In this document: piece after piece, positions 48,942 to 61,500 of the stretch
Numbering within the stretch: position 1 is the stretch's first letter
Layout: every line of letters begins with the position of its first letter
Assembly: GCF_001653235.2 (NCBI RefSeq)
Contig: NC_035792.1
Coordinates: 124,001 to 188,000, forward strand
Direction: 5' to 3'
Length of the DNA: 64,000 nucleotides
Source: Pochonia chlamydosporia 170
Taxonomy: Eukaryota; Ascomycota; Sordariomycetes; Hypocreales; Clavicipitaceae
The notes under the pieces: model-generated
The model's database searches: none
Seen by the model: only the letters and a program-made list of their open reading frames with translations
What the model was told of the DNA's origin: nothing
Made by a program: the position numbers and the translations under genes

Positions 48942-50464
48942 CTACACCCTCGCAAGTATCTTTCTGTTTATCATGAGGCGAACTGCTAGGATCAGACCCG
49001 CGCTCGCCAGTGTCAACGACCCAGCATAGAAAAATGTCGGACGGAAAGCTGCAAGCCCAGCTTCGGTACCACCATAGGCATCTAGCAAGTATCCAGCAAT
49101 TGGCGATCCCTAAACAGTCCATTAGAATACATTTGAGAACATTTATCTGCGATTCTACGACTCCTTCACTCACCATAAAGTAGCCAAAAGTCCACGACGT
49201 CGTCAGCATGGACATGACATTGGCAAGTTGGCTGTCTCCAAATACAGCCCCGACGACCACCGGCATAAGACTGAAAAATCCTCCTGAACCCATTCCATTT
49301 AAGATGGCGAAGAATATGAGTAGTCCAAGGGAGGATGCGAACGGCCAAAGAGCCAAGGCGCTGACGCCAATTATAGTGAGCGAGACGAGCAAGCTATTCA
49401 CGGGGCCGAGGAAAGCATCTGCCCCAAATCCCATACCAATGCGACCCAAAGCTGAAGCAAGGTTCCAGCATGCAAGAATACCGGCGCCGGCCTGACCAGA
49501 GAGACCAATGTTCGCAACATAGAGCGGGAGCAGGAATGGCGGGACGAACAGAGGGAACGTCGCGATTGCACCCATGACAAGCATCATGTTGAACTTGATG
49601 CTACGGAAGAGACGCCTATTTCACCAGTCAGAAACAACATAAATCTGAGGCATAACCACATTAAATGCTCTTGTCAACAAAACTTACCATTGAATGCTTG
49701 ACACTGCACGACCGCGCCCCGCGGGTGCTTTCAAAAAGTACGATGCCGGGATGCAAATCGCCCAAGCCGCAGCTCCAAGAATCTTCAACGCCGATTCCAG
49801 TCCAACAACACCAATCAGCTTCTCAAGGGAAAGCGATATAACCGCAGATCCTATGCCCGCGCCGCCAAAGACAATGCCAGTCGCAAGCCCTCGCTTTCTC
49901 TTGAACCACAACGATGGCACTGTGGCTGCTGGCTGCAAGCTCAGTTAGTATGCAATAAGAAATACATAGCCCGTAGAGACAAAACCCAGCCGAAGAATTG
50001 CTTACCAGGAACAACAACGCAGAGCCTATGCCAAACACGAAACCCTGCGTGACAAACATGGCGGGCACCGACTTGGTAGACCAGCCTGCCGTAAACTCTC
50101 CAAGTCCCAATAATATGCTTCCCATGAGCGCGGTGACTCTATACCCAGTGAGTTTGATTACCCGCGCGACAATCATACCAGTGAGAGGAGACATGGCTGC
50201 GCCGACAGAGCCGATGAATGACAAGGTGGAAACGCTGGCGAGATGCGCTTCTGAGAGGTGAAGCTGGACGATGCCATATGAGTAAACAAGACCAAGATAA
50301 ACGAAGAAGATGGCCGAACCAGCTGTGACAACTGGCCAGCCTTCTTTCGTATCCCATTCTTCGTTATTTGCAGTGAGACTCATCGTGGGTGTGTCTTGTT
50401 CGTTGTCGCTCTGCCGTATGCTTTGCAGCCGAACATCATCGTCGCTGGTTAGTTCCGAGTCCAT
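48942..50464 (-). CDS. MFS transporter, monocarboxylate-porter type
   Basis: Four minus-strand exons (50464-50006, 49932-49688, 49615-49174, 49109-48942) join in phase to 437 residues. After a ~35-residue acidic N-tail, GWPVVTAGSAIFFVYLGLVYSYGIVQ is the family-typical first helix. Further marks are FIGSVGAAMSPLTG, the GSALLFLPAATVPSLWFKRKRGLATGIVFGGAGIGSA stretch between helices 4 and 5, and the C-half FPLFVPPFLLPLYVANIGLS, ASALGRIGMGFGADAFLGP and GSPIAGYLLDA. About twelve helices are expected. It should carry a small carboxylate or similar organic anion across the plasma membrane; fungal members are often orphans. The start at 50464 (MDSELTSDDD) was chosen over 50566, which would add a Lys-rich stretch. 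Confidence 0.9.
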
Positions 50465-50897
50465 GCTCGATCGTGACCACCGCAGCTTTCCCGCTTCCAA
50501 TACTTGAAGTTTGTGATATTTTCTTTCTTTCTGTTGTTTCCTGTTTTTGTATTGTATTTTTTTCAATACTGGTCAAATATGACTAATGCTACAATTCTGG
50601 TCAAGGTGCGTGAATGGGCAATTCTCTTACCAAACTTTGAAAGCAAGATTAAACTGGACCACTTTACGCCCTACGCCCTCTTACAACTTGGCGCCGATCC
50701 CGGTTGTACAGTCTGCTTGATTACACACCGGTTGTCAATTCCGCGGGATTTCCAGAACAGTTGATTAGAAGGGTGTTTGACGCCACTGCCGTTCAAAGAA
50801 CCCAGAGAAACGATTACATTCATTTGATCATGATCGGCTGTTTTACAACCGCACGTCGTCGCGTACTTACAGAATACACATCAATTGATCCTTCCGG
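50465..50897. other. intergenic between MFS transporter and CHL1
   Basis: It should hold the transporter promoter and the CHL1 3' end; both genes read leftward. No gene seen. Confidence 0.6.
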
Positions 50898-53771
50898 TTA
50901 TCGCTTGCCCCTGAAGAACCCTCCAAGACTTCCCATGAGACCACCTAACATGTTGGACGTCCCCTTCGAATCACCTGGCCTCCCTCCATTGCCCATGCCG
51001 CCTCGAATCCATCCAGGTAACTTGCCCTGGATTCGCTCCGTTGCGTATCTCCTGTCAGCAAGCACGATGGCTGCATAATCGCCTTTGTGACGAATAGCAC
51101 GGCCAATACTCTGGTTGACCGCTCTCATGCAAGCATTTTCATAAAAGTCCCTCGCAGCCTGTTTCGCTCGAGCTGTAGCTTCATCCTTGGATACTTTCGA
51201 ATCGGCATCCATCAGATTTGCCAACGTAGTCGACTCAATGTATTCCATCTTCGCCTTCCACTCTGGTGAAGCGATATTGGGATAGGGCAGACCGACCACC
51301 ATGACGCATCGGCCAAGTCGATCTGAGAAATTGATCCCCTCGGACATTTTACCTCCCACGACGCTGAGAAGGAGTGCGCCGCCTTTGCCTTTGGCCGGAC
51401 TGGTTGTGCTGCCTCCTGTCTCAAGAATCGCTTGGCTGTACTCTTGGAGGACTTCATCGCTGGAGCAGCCCTTTGTTTCGCGGAATACTTTCTTACGGGT
51501 TTGTAAGCGGTCCCAGATACTTGCTTGTGACGTGCTGTCCCCAGGGCCTCGTCGACTCCATAAAGTTACAACTTCATCAAGATATCCATAGCTTGGAAAG
51601 AAGATTACAACGCCATCAGGGACTACTGAGCAAATGTTTAAAATTGCGAGGCCAAGCTCCTTGACCATTTGTTGGTCCCCTCTGCGCTGGTAGCTAAATT
51701 CAAAAGTAGGTCCCCCGGGACGAGTACCTGCAAGCGTCCAGACACAGAGGTTTTCGCGAGGTATCACATGCCCACAGCTGAGAGTAGTTACTTTGGTGTC
51801 ATTGAGTGTTGGAAAGAGGTGGTTTTTGTAGTCGTCAAAAGGGGACATCGTTCCGCCCGCTAGTATGACTGCCCTGGCGCTGGAGACGATGGACGAAAAG
51901 GCATGTGTTGGCGATAGTAATAAGTAGGAGAGTTGAATGTCTTGTTCTGATCCGCCAAGCTTCTGGTAGAAGATGCGGCCCTCGGAGCTGGGGTTGGTAA
52001 GAGCCACAAGAAAAGACACGAGAGTATGAATCACAGGGGTGCTCGACTTCGGCCTCGAACCCGACGCCGACTTGGTAGGATCATTCTGGCTCTCCACATG
52101 GGCTGCGTAGCTCTCGATCTTGTACGCAAGTTTGGACTCTTGGATGTACTGTATGAGCTCAAACATGTTGATCTGGTCAATTCCTTTCGGTCGAGTCAAA
52201 TCGTTCGTATCGACGATTCCATGTTCTTGCTACTTCATGTTAGTTTGTAAAGTAAACCGCAGATCTCGGTATCACGAACCTTGAAACTTCTGGCCGCGTG
52301 CATCCATTCCGTCAACCCGTCAATGACTCGTCCAATTCTTCCTACATTCACACGGTTGACGCCTTTGAGCTTTTTCCCAAACCGTTTCACATATACACCA
52401 AGCATTGCCCGTCCTTTCCGAAGCTCCCCGAGTTTAATCTCGGCGGCATGCACGTTGGCAACCGCATCCATCACGTTGTGCGCCTCATCAATGATGACAA
52501 CATTACCCTCCAACTTGATTCCTAGAGCCTCGCGGGCACTTCTTTGGAGAAGCAGAGGGTATGGCAGAGTGATAATCTCAGCACCAGGTAGCGCAGATCG
52601 CGAGGCGTAGTATGGACATACAGTCAAAGATTGGCCAAGTTGGTGCAAGTCTTCAATGTCAGGTATCGTGGCCAAAGCTGAGTCACGGAACTGGTGAGTT
52701 TGGCTGAGGAGCTCTTCCTTCGGCACATATGCACATTTCTTCGTGGATTTTGACTGCTGCAGCTCAGCACAGCGATCGTTTATGGCTTGCACAGAACCGA
52801 GCCGCGCGACGGACGGGTTGATACACAGCCTTTGGCGAGAGGAGAGCGGAAGCAACTTGACCGTCTCTGTACCAGAGGACTTTTCTTCCGCCATGGCAGT
52901 CGGCAACGAAGAAGGAAACGCTGGCCGACGCAGTTCGGTTATAAACTGCGATAGTTGCGAATGGGTTCTTGAGGTATAATAGATCTACAAACGGTCACTA
53001 TGGGAATCTTGAAGTGGCTGATTGGAACATTACTCGTCGTACCTTGATCTCCTCTTCCAGAATATCATCATCATCTTCTTCTTTCTTCCGAGGACCACCA
53101 AGGCCGATGCGTTCTAAGACTTCACGCGATTCTTTACTTAGTCCGGACAAGGCATCATGGGAGCCTGTGTCGCGGTCTTCCCAGTCATCTAGTAGCCACT
53201 CAGCTTCATCGGCTTCCAAATCATGGCGTTTGCCAGATGCAATGGAGTCTTCGAGGCGGCGGCGTTTACGGCCTCGCTCCTCAACTGCTTTCTCTTTTAG
53301 TCTGATGGCTTCAAGGCGCTTCTCGCGATCTTCCCATCTCTGAGCTAGCTCGTCACGTTTGCGCCGCAGTAGTTGGTCTACGAGCCATGGTGGTTCATCT
53401 TTGTATGTAGCTGCTGCATTCTGAAGTGACGTCTCAAATTTGGTCGATTTGAAGTTTCGAAGCCAAGTGAGTGACGCGCAGATTAATGAGAGTGATTTGC
53501 CCTATAGAATACGTGAGTGGTTGTTGACCTTGGCTTCCAGACTGCCTGGCATGATGGCACAGCCGCAGCAAGTTCTGACGATTGATGAAATTGTAGTACT
53601 TACAGTGCCTGTTGGGCTTTCCAGTATGCCGACTTGGCCTTGTCCTTTGTCCAAAACATCATACACGGTTCTCATAAACTGCTCCTGGACATCGTAGGGT
53701 GTGTATGGATGATGGAAGTCCAGCTTCTCCAGACGATGCGTAGCATCATGTACGTCTGCAGCGGATGCCAT
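50898..53771 (-). CDS. CHL1: ATP-dependent DNA helicase CHL1 (DDX11/FANCJ type)
   Basis: Four minus-strand exons (53771-53604, 53501-53043, 52984-52280, 52229-50898) give about 887 residues, usual for fungal CHL1. [15 protein letters not shown] leads to the Walker A motif SPTGTGKS (51-58), which is split by intron 1. A charged insert with RKRRR follows, then the [10 protein letters not shown] motif. Four cysteines (about 263, 281, 293, 332) match the 4Fe-4S domain of XPD-like helicases. The Walker B box is IIDEAHN (D375-H378). C-terminal motifs are [34 protein letters not shown] and [14 protein letters not shown]. The protein ends in a Gly-rich tail (about 870-887). CHL1 is a 5'-3' helicase acting at replication forks to establish sister-chromatid cohesion. 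The upstream region is shared with the divergent uL15 gene. Confidence 0.95.
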
Positions 53772-54187
53772 AGCATCTCAGAGGTCTAATCTCAATTTGA
53801 GCCACTCATAGTGCTGTCTGATATCTCTCAACCAAATTGGTCTTTGAGAGCACGGCAAACGCGACCTTGACACTTTTGTGGATGCTGATGTTCGTACCCC
53901 AAGGGGCGCCATTGCCTGTCTTTGCCGGTCGGTGGGTCTCTGACCGAAGCCTGACCACGGTGAAGGCACGAAGTCACCTGATGCGGGCAAGGACCCACCT
54001 GGTGCAAATCCGACCAAACAGAGAGTCCCACAACCACACAAATGTGTTTAGGGTTGTTCTGCCCTCTCGCTAACAATTTTCCGGGTTCCGTGTAATCAGC
54101 AACGCCAGAAGGCGCAAAATCATCACCACCCACTTCCAGTCTTCGACGACCAAACATCGGAAAAGCGACAACACCACAACCGTCGCC
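53772..54187. promoter_or_regulatory. divergent promoter region CHL1 / ribosomal protein uL15
   Basis: The 416 bp between the two start codons must serve both directions. No gene lies inside; short ORFs crossing it are shadows. Confidence 0.6.
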
Positions 54188-55116
54188 ATGCCTACCCGAA
54201 CTTCGAAGACCCGCAAGCTGTACGTGATTATATCCTCCCGATGAGAAGGTGTTACGATCCTCGAGAGAATTGGAAGTCTTTGCAGTCGTCATTGGGTGCC
54301 AATGTCAATGTCGTTTCGAGGGCGGACTTTCTCGTCAAGGGACTCGTCAACTTGGGGGATTGATTCACCTGGGGAAATCATGCATACTGACATTTCTCGT
54401 GTTTTACAGTCGCGGCCACGTCTCTCACGGCCACGGTCGTGTTGGCAAGCACCGCAAGCACCCAGGTGGTCGTGGTCTGGCTGGTGGTCAGCACCACCAC
54501 CGTACCAACATGGACAAGGTTCGACCGACTCCGAAGATATCCAGCACGATGGGCGAAAGGACACGACGATTGCTAACAATTCTCTCAACAGTACCATCCC
54601 GGTTACTTCGGTAAGGTTGGTATGCGATACTTCCACAAGCAGCAGAACCACTTCTGGAAGCCCGTCATCAACCTGGACAAGGTACATAAAAAATCTCTTC
54701 CTGCTCCCGCGATACGATTTGATCCTCTGGGCCGACCTTGATGCGGGGGAAACATTTCCAGCTGGCAGTGAAGGGAATTGCAATAGAAATGTCGCACCAA
54801 CAGCCAAACTCTGCCAAAAATCGGGTGCAGGTCACATTGGACAAATCTCGCGGCTTGACGTTTTTACCTGATGGTCGGATTGCTAACAAAGTCGCAGCTG
54901 TGGGCTCTCGTTCCCACCGAGACCCGCGACGCTTACGTCTCCGGCGCCAAGAAGGACACCGTCCCCGTCCTCGACCTCCTCCCCCTCGGCTACTCCAAGG
55001 TCCTCGGCAAGGGCCGTCTCCCTGAGATCCCCCTGGTTGTCCGCGCAAGATGGGTCAGCAAGCTGGCTGAGAAGAAGATCAACGAGGCCGGTGGTGTTGT
55101 CGAGCTGGTTGCTTAA
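54188..55116 (+). CDS. 60S ribosomal protein uL15 (L27a/L28)
   Basis: Four exons (54188-54219, 54410-54518, 54592-54681, 54898-55116) give exactly 149 residues, the usual eukaryotic length. Sequence marks: [77 protein letters not shown], and a C-terminal [26 protein letters not shown]. It is a core protein of the large subunit. Introns 1 and 3 are long for this window (190 and 216 nt), as is common in fungal ribosomal protein genes. I looked for snoRNA boxes in them without a convincing pair. Confidence 0.97.
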
Positions 55117-56358
55117 ATGACCGCAACGAAACAAATCATGAAAATAGAATCCAGGAAAAATATATAACCCCATTTTTCTCGCCCATTCTATTTGGTCTTG
55201 TTTCTGTGTTTGTTTTTTTCCGAAAGCATTTCATGCTCCGTGCTTTTCGAGAAATGGGCTTATGGGAGTCGGGGAAGGAAACTGGGAACCGGTTTTATAG
55301 CAAGCTATCGCTTTTTGGCGCGGTTGGGAATTGTTTTGACACGCCAGAAAATGAAACCTGTACACCGGGAGCTGAAGAAAATTTCGGGAATCGGGGACCT
55401 AGGGTCGGGTCGGTTTCGAACGCATTGCATCAGGGGACTCTTGACATGGAGTTTTGACGAATAAAAATCGATTTTTCGCCCATGCATAACTTGATTTGGC
55501 TCAATATTGTGATGTCTTGGCGAGGTGCCATTAATTATGGTTCTTCGGGTTGAAATGACGGTGCTGAATCGTCGTGATTAATGCCAACTACTTTGTCAAG
55601 GTGCTAAATCCAAGATCAGTTTGGCAAGATCAGTTTGGCAAGATCAGTCTGGGAAGATCAGTCTGGGAAGATCAGTCTGGGAAGATCAGTCTGGGAAGAT
55701 CAGTCTGGGAAGATCAGTCTGGGAAGATCAGTCTGGGTTGTAACCATCGTTGAGGAAAGGATATATCAAATTGAACCGTAAGTCGGCTGTCTGTGCAACG
55801 CCCAGTATATCAAGATTCGTCCCGTAGATGGGCAACGACCATCATCATACGTCAGTCTTCAGTAAATCGCCGACTAGTTGTTGCTCGGTGGAACGTGGCC
55901 AGCAATTGACAGAACGTGAGACGACATGGTAAGAAACCAACCAAGCCAGACGCGCAGCTCATGTTGCGCCTACGAAGAATAATCATGGCGTATCTTCATG
56001 GAGTTATGCATCTGATTGCTATCACTGCCATCAGTCCCAACCGGCCACGCCGCAGAGCACATCTGCATCTATCAAGCAAAAACCTGTCCTCTCCAACAGG
56101 TCTCCATGCACAGAAACAAATGTATGAAGGTGTACCCATTTCTTATCAAGCCGCCTCGCTATACGTCTACTAACTCCATGTGCTTATACAGATCTAATCG
56201 CAACCAAGGTCCAGTCCATGCCAGTTCAAAACGCCCAGAACAAATGTACCAACGCCCCAAAGATGCTTACCACACATGGATCCCCGATTTGTGCTGCCTG
56301 GTTCCAATAAAACTACCTGATATCGCAAAGTAGAAACTCCAAGTGGTCCAGTATGAAA
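55117..56358. other. convergent 3' region with a tandem repeat
   Basis: This lies between the 3' ends of uL15 and CDC7. Apart from the 14-bp array listed separately nothing is recognised; ORFs of 83-105 codons are judged chance. Confidence 0.6.
55612..55737. repeat. 14-bp tandem array, nine copies
   Basis: Two copies of AAGATCAGTTTGGC are followed by seven perfect copies of AAGATCAGTCTGGG, with no spacers. The homogeneous right block points to recent expansion. Each copy contains GTCTGG or its variant GTTTGG. Confidence 0.95.
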
Positions 56359-57879
56359 TTATGCCGCAAGCATATCGACCTCGTCATCATCGCCGTGTCC
56401 CTGGCTTTGAGGCTGGTCAATACTCAAAAACTCGTGCTCCAGCGCCTGCTCGGCTGTAATGCGTCTAGAAGGATCCAATTCCATACAACGCTCCAAGAAT
56501 CGCACAGCCAGTTTCTCGTCAGGGGTCAGCGGCTTGTCATCTGTGCGACAGGTACTCCAGAGAATGATCTTTTCCATTGTAAAGCCTTGCTGGCCTACTG
56601 TAGGGATGTTGGTTTCAAAAACGCACCCGTGTAGTAGGCCGGCGGCTTTCATACGCTTAGAGCCAAAAATGGTTGCTATTTCAATCATGGCCTCAACATC
56701 ATCTGCCGAGTTAAAGAACGGAAAGCGTTTGGAGAGAATAGTGAGAAGAATAACACCAGCAGACCAAATGTCAATTGAGGTAGTTTGCTCGGTGCATTTG
56801 AACAAGACTTCAGGAGCGCGAAATCCCCTTGTGCCCGCGCGATTGGCGCGTTTTGACAATCTCGTGTCTGACTTGGGATACCCTGGCTGTGATGTGGTTG
56901 CAGTCTGAGCCCAGACAGAGTTGGCTTGGCGATGCTTGCGCATTTCGCGATGCTCGTGGCAGAGGCATGGTTTGCAATCGGATCCCTCCCGTTCTGCTAG
57001 TCCAAAATCGACTAGGACGCCGTGTTGGGTAGCAGGGTCGTAGAGGAAGTTGGTTGGCTTAATGTCTCGGTGCAAAATTTTGTGTTCGTGTACGCTTTTT
57101 AAAGCGGTAAATAGGGATCGCAGGTAAATAGCGATATCCGGGATGGTCATATCTCTGAAGTATGCCCTGAAGTCCCCGTGTCGGAAATATGGCAGAATAG
57201 CAACCACTTGGTCAGTGTTTCGGAAAGCTGTGATTAGAGGACAGACAGAGGGGCATTGTCGCAAATCATGGAGCAGCTCGAGCTCGTTCAGGATACGAGC
57301 TGGACTTGAGGTGACGTAAATCTTCTTTATGGCAACGTATCGCGAGCGCCGCCGTTGGGAACGCTCGGAAGATGCATGGCTGGCGTGTCTCTTGAGAGGT
57401 GGTGGTGTCCATTTTGACGAGTCATCGTCAAAGTCCCAACTGTTGTCAAATCTGTCGTATTGGGAATCTTCTGCTTTATAGACAGTAGAAAAGGTTCCTG
57501 AGGAGACCATGCATGTCAGCATTGGTTTGACGAGACCATCAAGGCATTAATACATTGTAGAAACATGACAAAACATACCTTCGCCAATCCTCTTAATAAG
57601 GCGATACTTTCCACGAAAGCCAGGAAAGTCATCTCCCAGCTTATCCATATCAGCTTGTACGCTGGTTTCGACTTGTTCGTCTTCTGAGCTGTCCTCCTCC
57701 TCGTCTTCTTCATCTTCGACTTCCTCCTCCATTACCTCGTCAGTCGCTGCAGCTATGGCAGCATCATTGGCGAGATGGTCGACATCATCTTCAACCATCA
57801 TCTCGGTCTCTTCTGTGCGCGCATCTTCATGGATATCAAAGGGTTCCTCGACCCTCCGACGAACGACTGTAGCAGCCAT
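56359..57879 (-). CDS. CDC7: Cdc7-type DDK protein kinase
   Basis: Two minus-strand exons (57879-57579, 57497-56359) give 479 residues. A strongly acidic N-terminus (about 45-75, runs of Glu/Asp) precedes FRGKYRLIKRIGEGTFSTVYKA, the glycine loop, which is split by the intron. Marks: AIKKIYVTSSPARILNEL (Lys158), a Ser/Arg insert before it, HRDIKPTNFLYD (catalytic Asp245), VDFGLAE (264-266), then a ~45-residue insert before GTRGFRAPEVLFKC, and SIDIWSAGVILLTILS. The RILNEL and LPYFRHGDFR stretches and the activation-loop insert are specific to Cdc7. With its Dbf4 partner it phosphorylates Mcm2-7 to fire replication origins in the nucleus. It is divergent to the condensin gene. Confidence 0.94.
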
Positions 57880-58572
57880 GTGTATTTGTCACCCACCAGG
57901 GTTCGAGGTACACAAACGAAATTGCCGTTGTCAAAACAAGGTCGTTGATCCTTCAAGCGACGCAGAGCAAGATGGTTAGCGACAACGGAACAGGACCAAA
58001 TCAATTGATGCCGCTCACGACCAAGAGACGGCAGTGTGATTAATTGAAGGCAGTATGCAAACAATCTGCAACTGCCCTGTCCTTCCTGGAGTTAATAATC
58101 CAATCGCTTGTTGTGCCCATGGAGGGGCTTGACTTGTCAGTTTGGATTGAACGTGTTTGGCCAAGCTGCAACTGGGAACCAAATTGATTGGACGAGAGAC
58201 ACGCGACTAATGTCAGCTTCAGCATGTCTTGATGGAGGCCCATGCATAATGGTGCATAAGATGAGCATAAAGTTGCACAAATGTGGGGTCTTGATGAGCT
58301 TAGCTTTGGCGCGTATTTGAACAAAACAAAAACAACGTTGAGCCGTTGCTGAGGGACACGAGTCTGAACCGAAACACCACATCATCAGCATCACAGCCGA
58401 CAATTGACGACAATTTTGAGTGTTGGGCAAATATAGCTGTGTGCTCAGCGTCAAACATACTAACCTCTTAGCTTCTTTCTTCTTTTTACAACCCGTCCAC
58501 ATCCTCTTTGCATATAGCCTCTCTGCGCGCAAGCCTCCCCCGTCGCCTCCGAGGCGACACGATCAGCCCATC
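57880..58572. promoter_or_regulatory. divergent promoter region CDC7 / condensin Cnd1
   Basis: The 693 bp between the two start codons contain no gene and should promote both. The final ~100 bp before 58573 are CT-rich leader with CCCCCGTCGCCTCC. No decisive MluI-type (ACGCGT) element was seen. Confidence 0.55.
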
Positions 58573-61500
58573 ATGGCAACAATCAACTTCGATATCAACG
58601 ATGCGCTCAAGCATTACATGTCCGATCCCACAACAATACCCACGCCAGAGGCCGACAGCGCCCTTTTTGACTGTGAAAATGACCCCGAATCTCTCACAAA
58701 TCCTGTCATCAACCCCGTGTTGAACCCTATTGTCGATGCTGTCGCACATGATCCAGATGCCATTCTGCGGGCAACAAATATGGACTCACTGCAGTTTCTT
58801 CTCAAGTGAGTATGCGCCACTCCTTGGCTAACAATAACCACTAACGTGCGCCATATAAAGATACACGTCATATCTGCCAACCCACGCCTTGAGCAAGATA
58901 TTTGACTTGGTAATGAGCGGTCTCAGTGCCGAATGCGACTACATGTACAATGACATGGACACGCCTGACGAACAAGATTCTGTACCTCACCACAAGCAGC
59001 TTCTCGAGATATATGGATTCTTATTACAATGGACAATCGCTGCAGTCGAGACGAAAGCCGCCGAGAAATCATCGACAGTGCCCGTTGCTCGTGGCCGGGC
59101 CAAGCCCAAGAAGGGCGCTTCAAAGGAGGAGACTTGGGACTCGGCGACACAGCTTCAGGCCGCATTGGAAGTCATGTGCAAAGTTCTAAAGCAGAAGCTG
59201 TCCAAAATCTTCCTGACTACCAGCGAAAGAGATACATTCATCAGCCTTCTCACGAGACCAGTCTACATGATTTTGGAGAGTGAGCAGCGCGCCAAGACTA
59301 CATCAATTCGAATGCACTGCTTCAAAGTATTATGTATTGCTGTAAAGCACCACGGCCACGGATATGGTTCGTTGTTAAATTCCCTCTCGGATTGTTTGGA
59401 TGTCGAAAAGTCACTGACATACAGGCAGCCGCGCAAATCAATGTCATCCAGAACCTGACCTACTTCGAGCATCTGTCAGAACCCATGGCCGAATTTCTGC
59501 ATATTTTGGCCGAGACCTATGACTACCCTCAGCTTGCAGATGAGGTACTGCGCGAGATTTCTGGCAAAGAGTTCAACTCAAATGATTCCCGCGGGCCCAA
59601 GTCCGTCTCTGCCTTCATTGCCAAGCTCTCAGAGTTGGCCCCTAGGCTCGTCATTAAGCAGATGACCATGCTGGCCAAACAGCTTGACAGTGAGTCTTAC
59701 ACATTGCGATGTGCGCTCATCGAAGTCTGCGGCAACATGATTGGCTATCTCAGCAAACAAGACGAGCGAAGCGAGAACCATAAATCGCAACTCAATGCTT
59801 TCTTTGACGTGTTGGAGGAGAGGTTCTTGGACATCAATCCATACTGCCGCTGCAGAGCTCTCCAAGTCTACATGAAGCTTTGCGAACTGGACCAGAAGTT
59901 CCCGAAGAGGCGACAGAAGGCCGCTGAGCTCGCATGTCGCAGCCTAGAGGATAAGAGTAGCAACGTGCGCAGAAACGCCATCAAGCTTCTCGGAATCCTT
60001 ATCAAGACCCATCCTTTCACTGTCATGCACGGCGCCCAGCTCTCTCGCAAGGAGTGGCAGGAACGTCATGACAAGGTGGAGGAAGAGCTTAATGCACTTA
60101 AACCACCTCCAGGTATGCCAGGATTTGGAGAGGAGAATGCCAACACCACTGTCGACAATGCGCTTCTAGATGAAGCTACGCAGATTGACTCGCCGCAAAA
60201 GCCCAAGGAAATGACCGAGGAAGAGAAGATGGCCGCCATCAAGAAGGCGCAGGAAGAGGCAGCCACCGGCGAGGCAATCGAAAAACTGACCCTAACGCGG
60301 AGATACTACAACGAGGCTCTTCGCTTCATTGACGTCCTCCACGACGCTACTGGTATCGTGTGTCAACTACTCGGCGCCAGGAACAAGAGCGAAGTTATTG
60401 AAGCCATTGACTATTTTGAAATCGGAGATGCCTACAACATCGAGCAGAACAAGGTGGGTATTCGGCGCATGTTGAGGTTGATTTGGACAAAGGGCAACAG
60501 TGATGAAGGCAAGGGTGTACAGACGCATTTGATTGAGTGCTACCGAAGGCTCTTTTTTGAGGCTCCGGATTCCTTCAGCCCGAACGACGCGGCAAACTAT
60601 GTGGCCCGTAACATGATTAGCTTGACATTCGGTGCCACCCCAGCAGAGCTCACATCATTGGAGCAACTGCTTGCCACGATGATGAAGGGTGGTATTATCC
60701 CAGAAATCGTCGTGACCAAACTGTGGCAAGTCTACGGTGTACAGAGGCGTGAGATCTCAAGAACACAGCGTCGTGGCGCCATCATTGTACTTGGAATGCT
60801 GGCTACGGCTAGTCCGGAAATTGCTGTTGATGAGATTGAGACCATGCTTCGTACCGGTCTGGGCTCACACGGACGAGCGGACTTGCAGCTAGCCAAGTAC
60901 ACCTGCATTGCCCTAAGAAGAATCAACCCAACAGGACGTCATGCCAAGGAGTCGACGACCAAGTTCAACAGGCTACCCAACGACCATGCGGTCCTCGGGC
61001 GCTTGGCGGCTATTGCTGAGGTTCAGTCGGAGAGCAAGGAGTGGTACGGTGTTGCCGAGCAAGCTATCAATGCCATTTATGCCATTTCCAAGCACCCTGA
61101 TGTGCTCTGCTCTGAAATTATTCGACGCAAGACAAAGCATGTCTTTGCACAGTCTCGCCCAGGCTCAAGGCCAACGTCAAGAGACGAGACCAAAGGCATG
61201 CCTGACGTGACGATGAATCAAACAATGAACCAAACAATGCAGGTGGACAAGCCCAAGACGCGCGACAACGCTGTCAACTTGTCACAACTTTTGTTTATTG
61301 TTGGACACGTCGCCATCAAGCAGATTGTGCATCTCGAGCTCTGCGAACTCGATTTCAAGCGTAGAAAGCAAGAAAAAGAGAAGCAGACGCCGGTCAAGGC
61401 GGAAAAGGAAAAGGAAGAAGCAGATGAATTGGACCTCATTGGGGGTACTACTGAAGATGACTTTACAGAGGCCATGGCCCATATCAGAGAACGGGAACTT

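Noticed and set aside
54220..54897. snoRNA inside the long uL15 introns
   Set aside because: Single CGATGAG and CTGA or TGATG words occur, but no C/D box pair with terminal stem, and no H/ACA layout, was found by eye.
55612..55737. Regular repeat that might be read as a CRISPR-like array
   Set aside because: The 14-bp units abut without spacers in a eukaryotic genome; it is a plain minisatellite.
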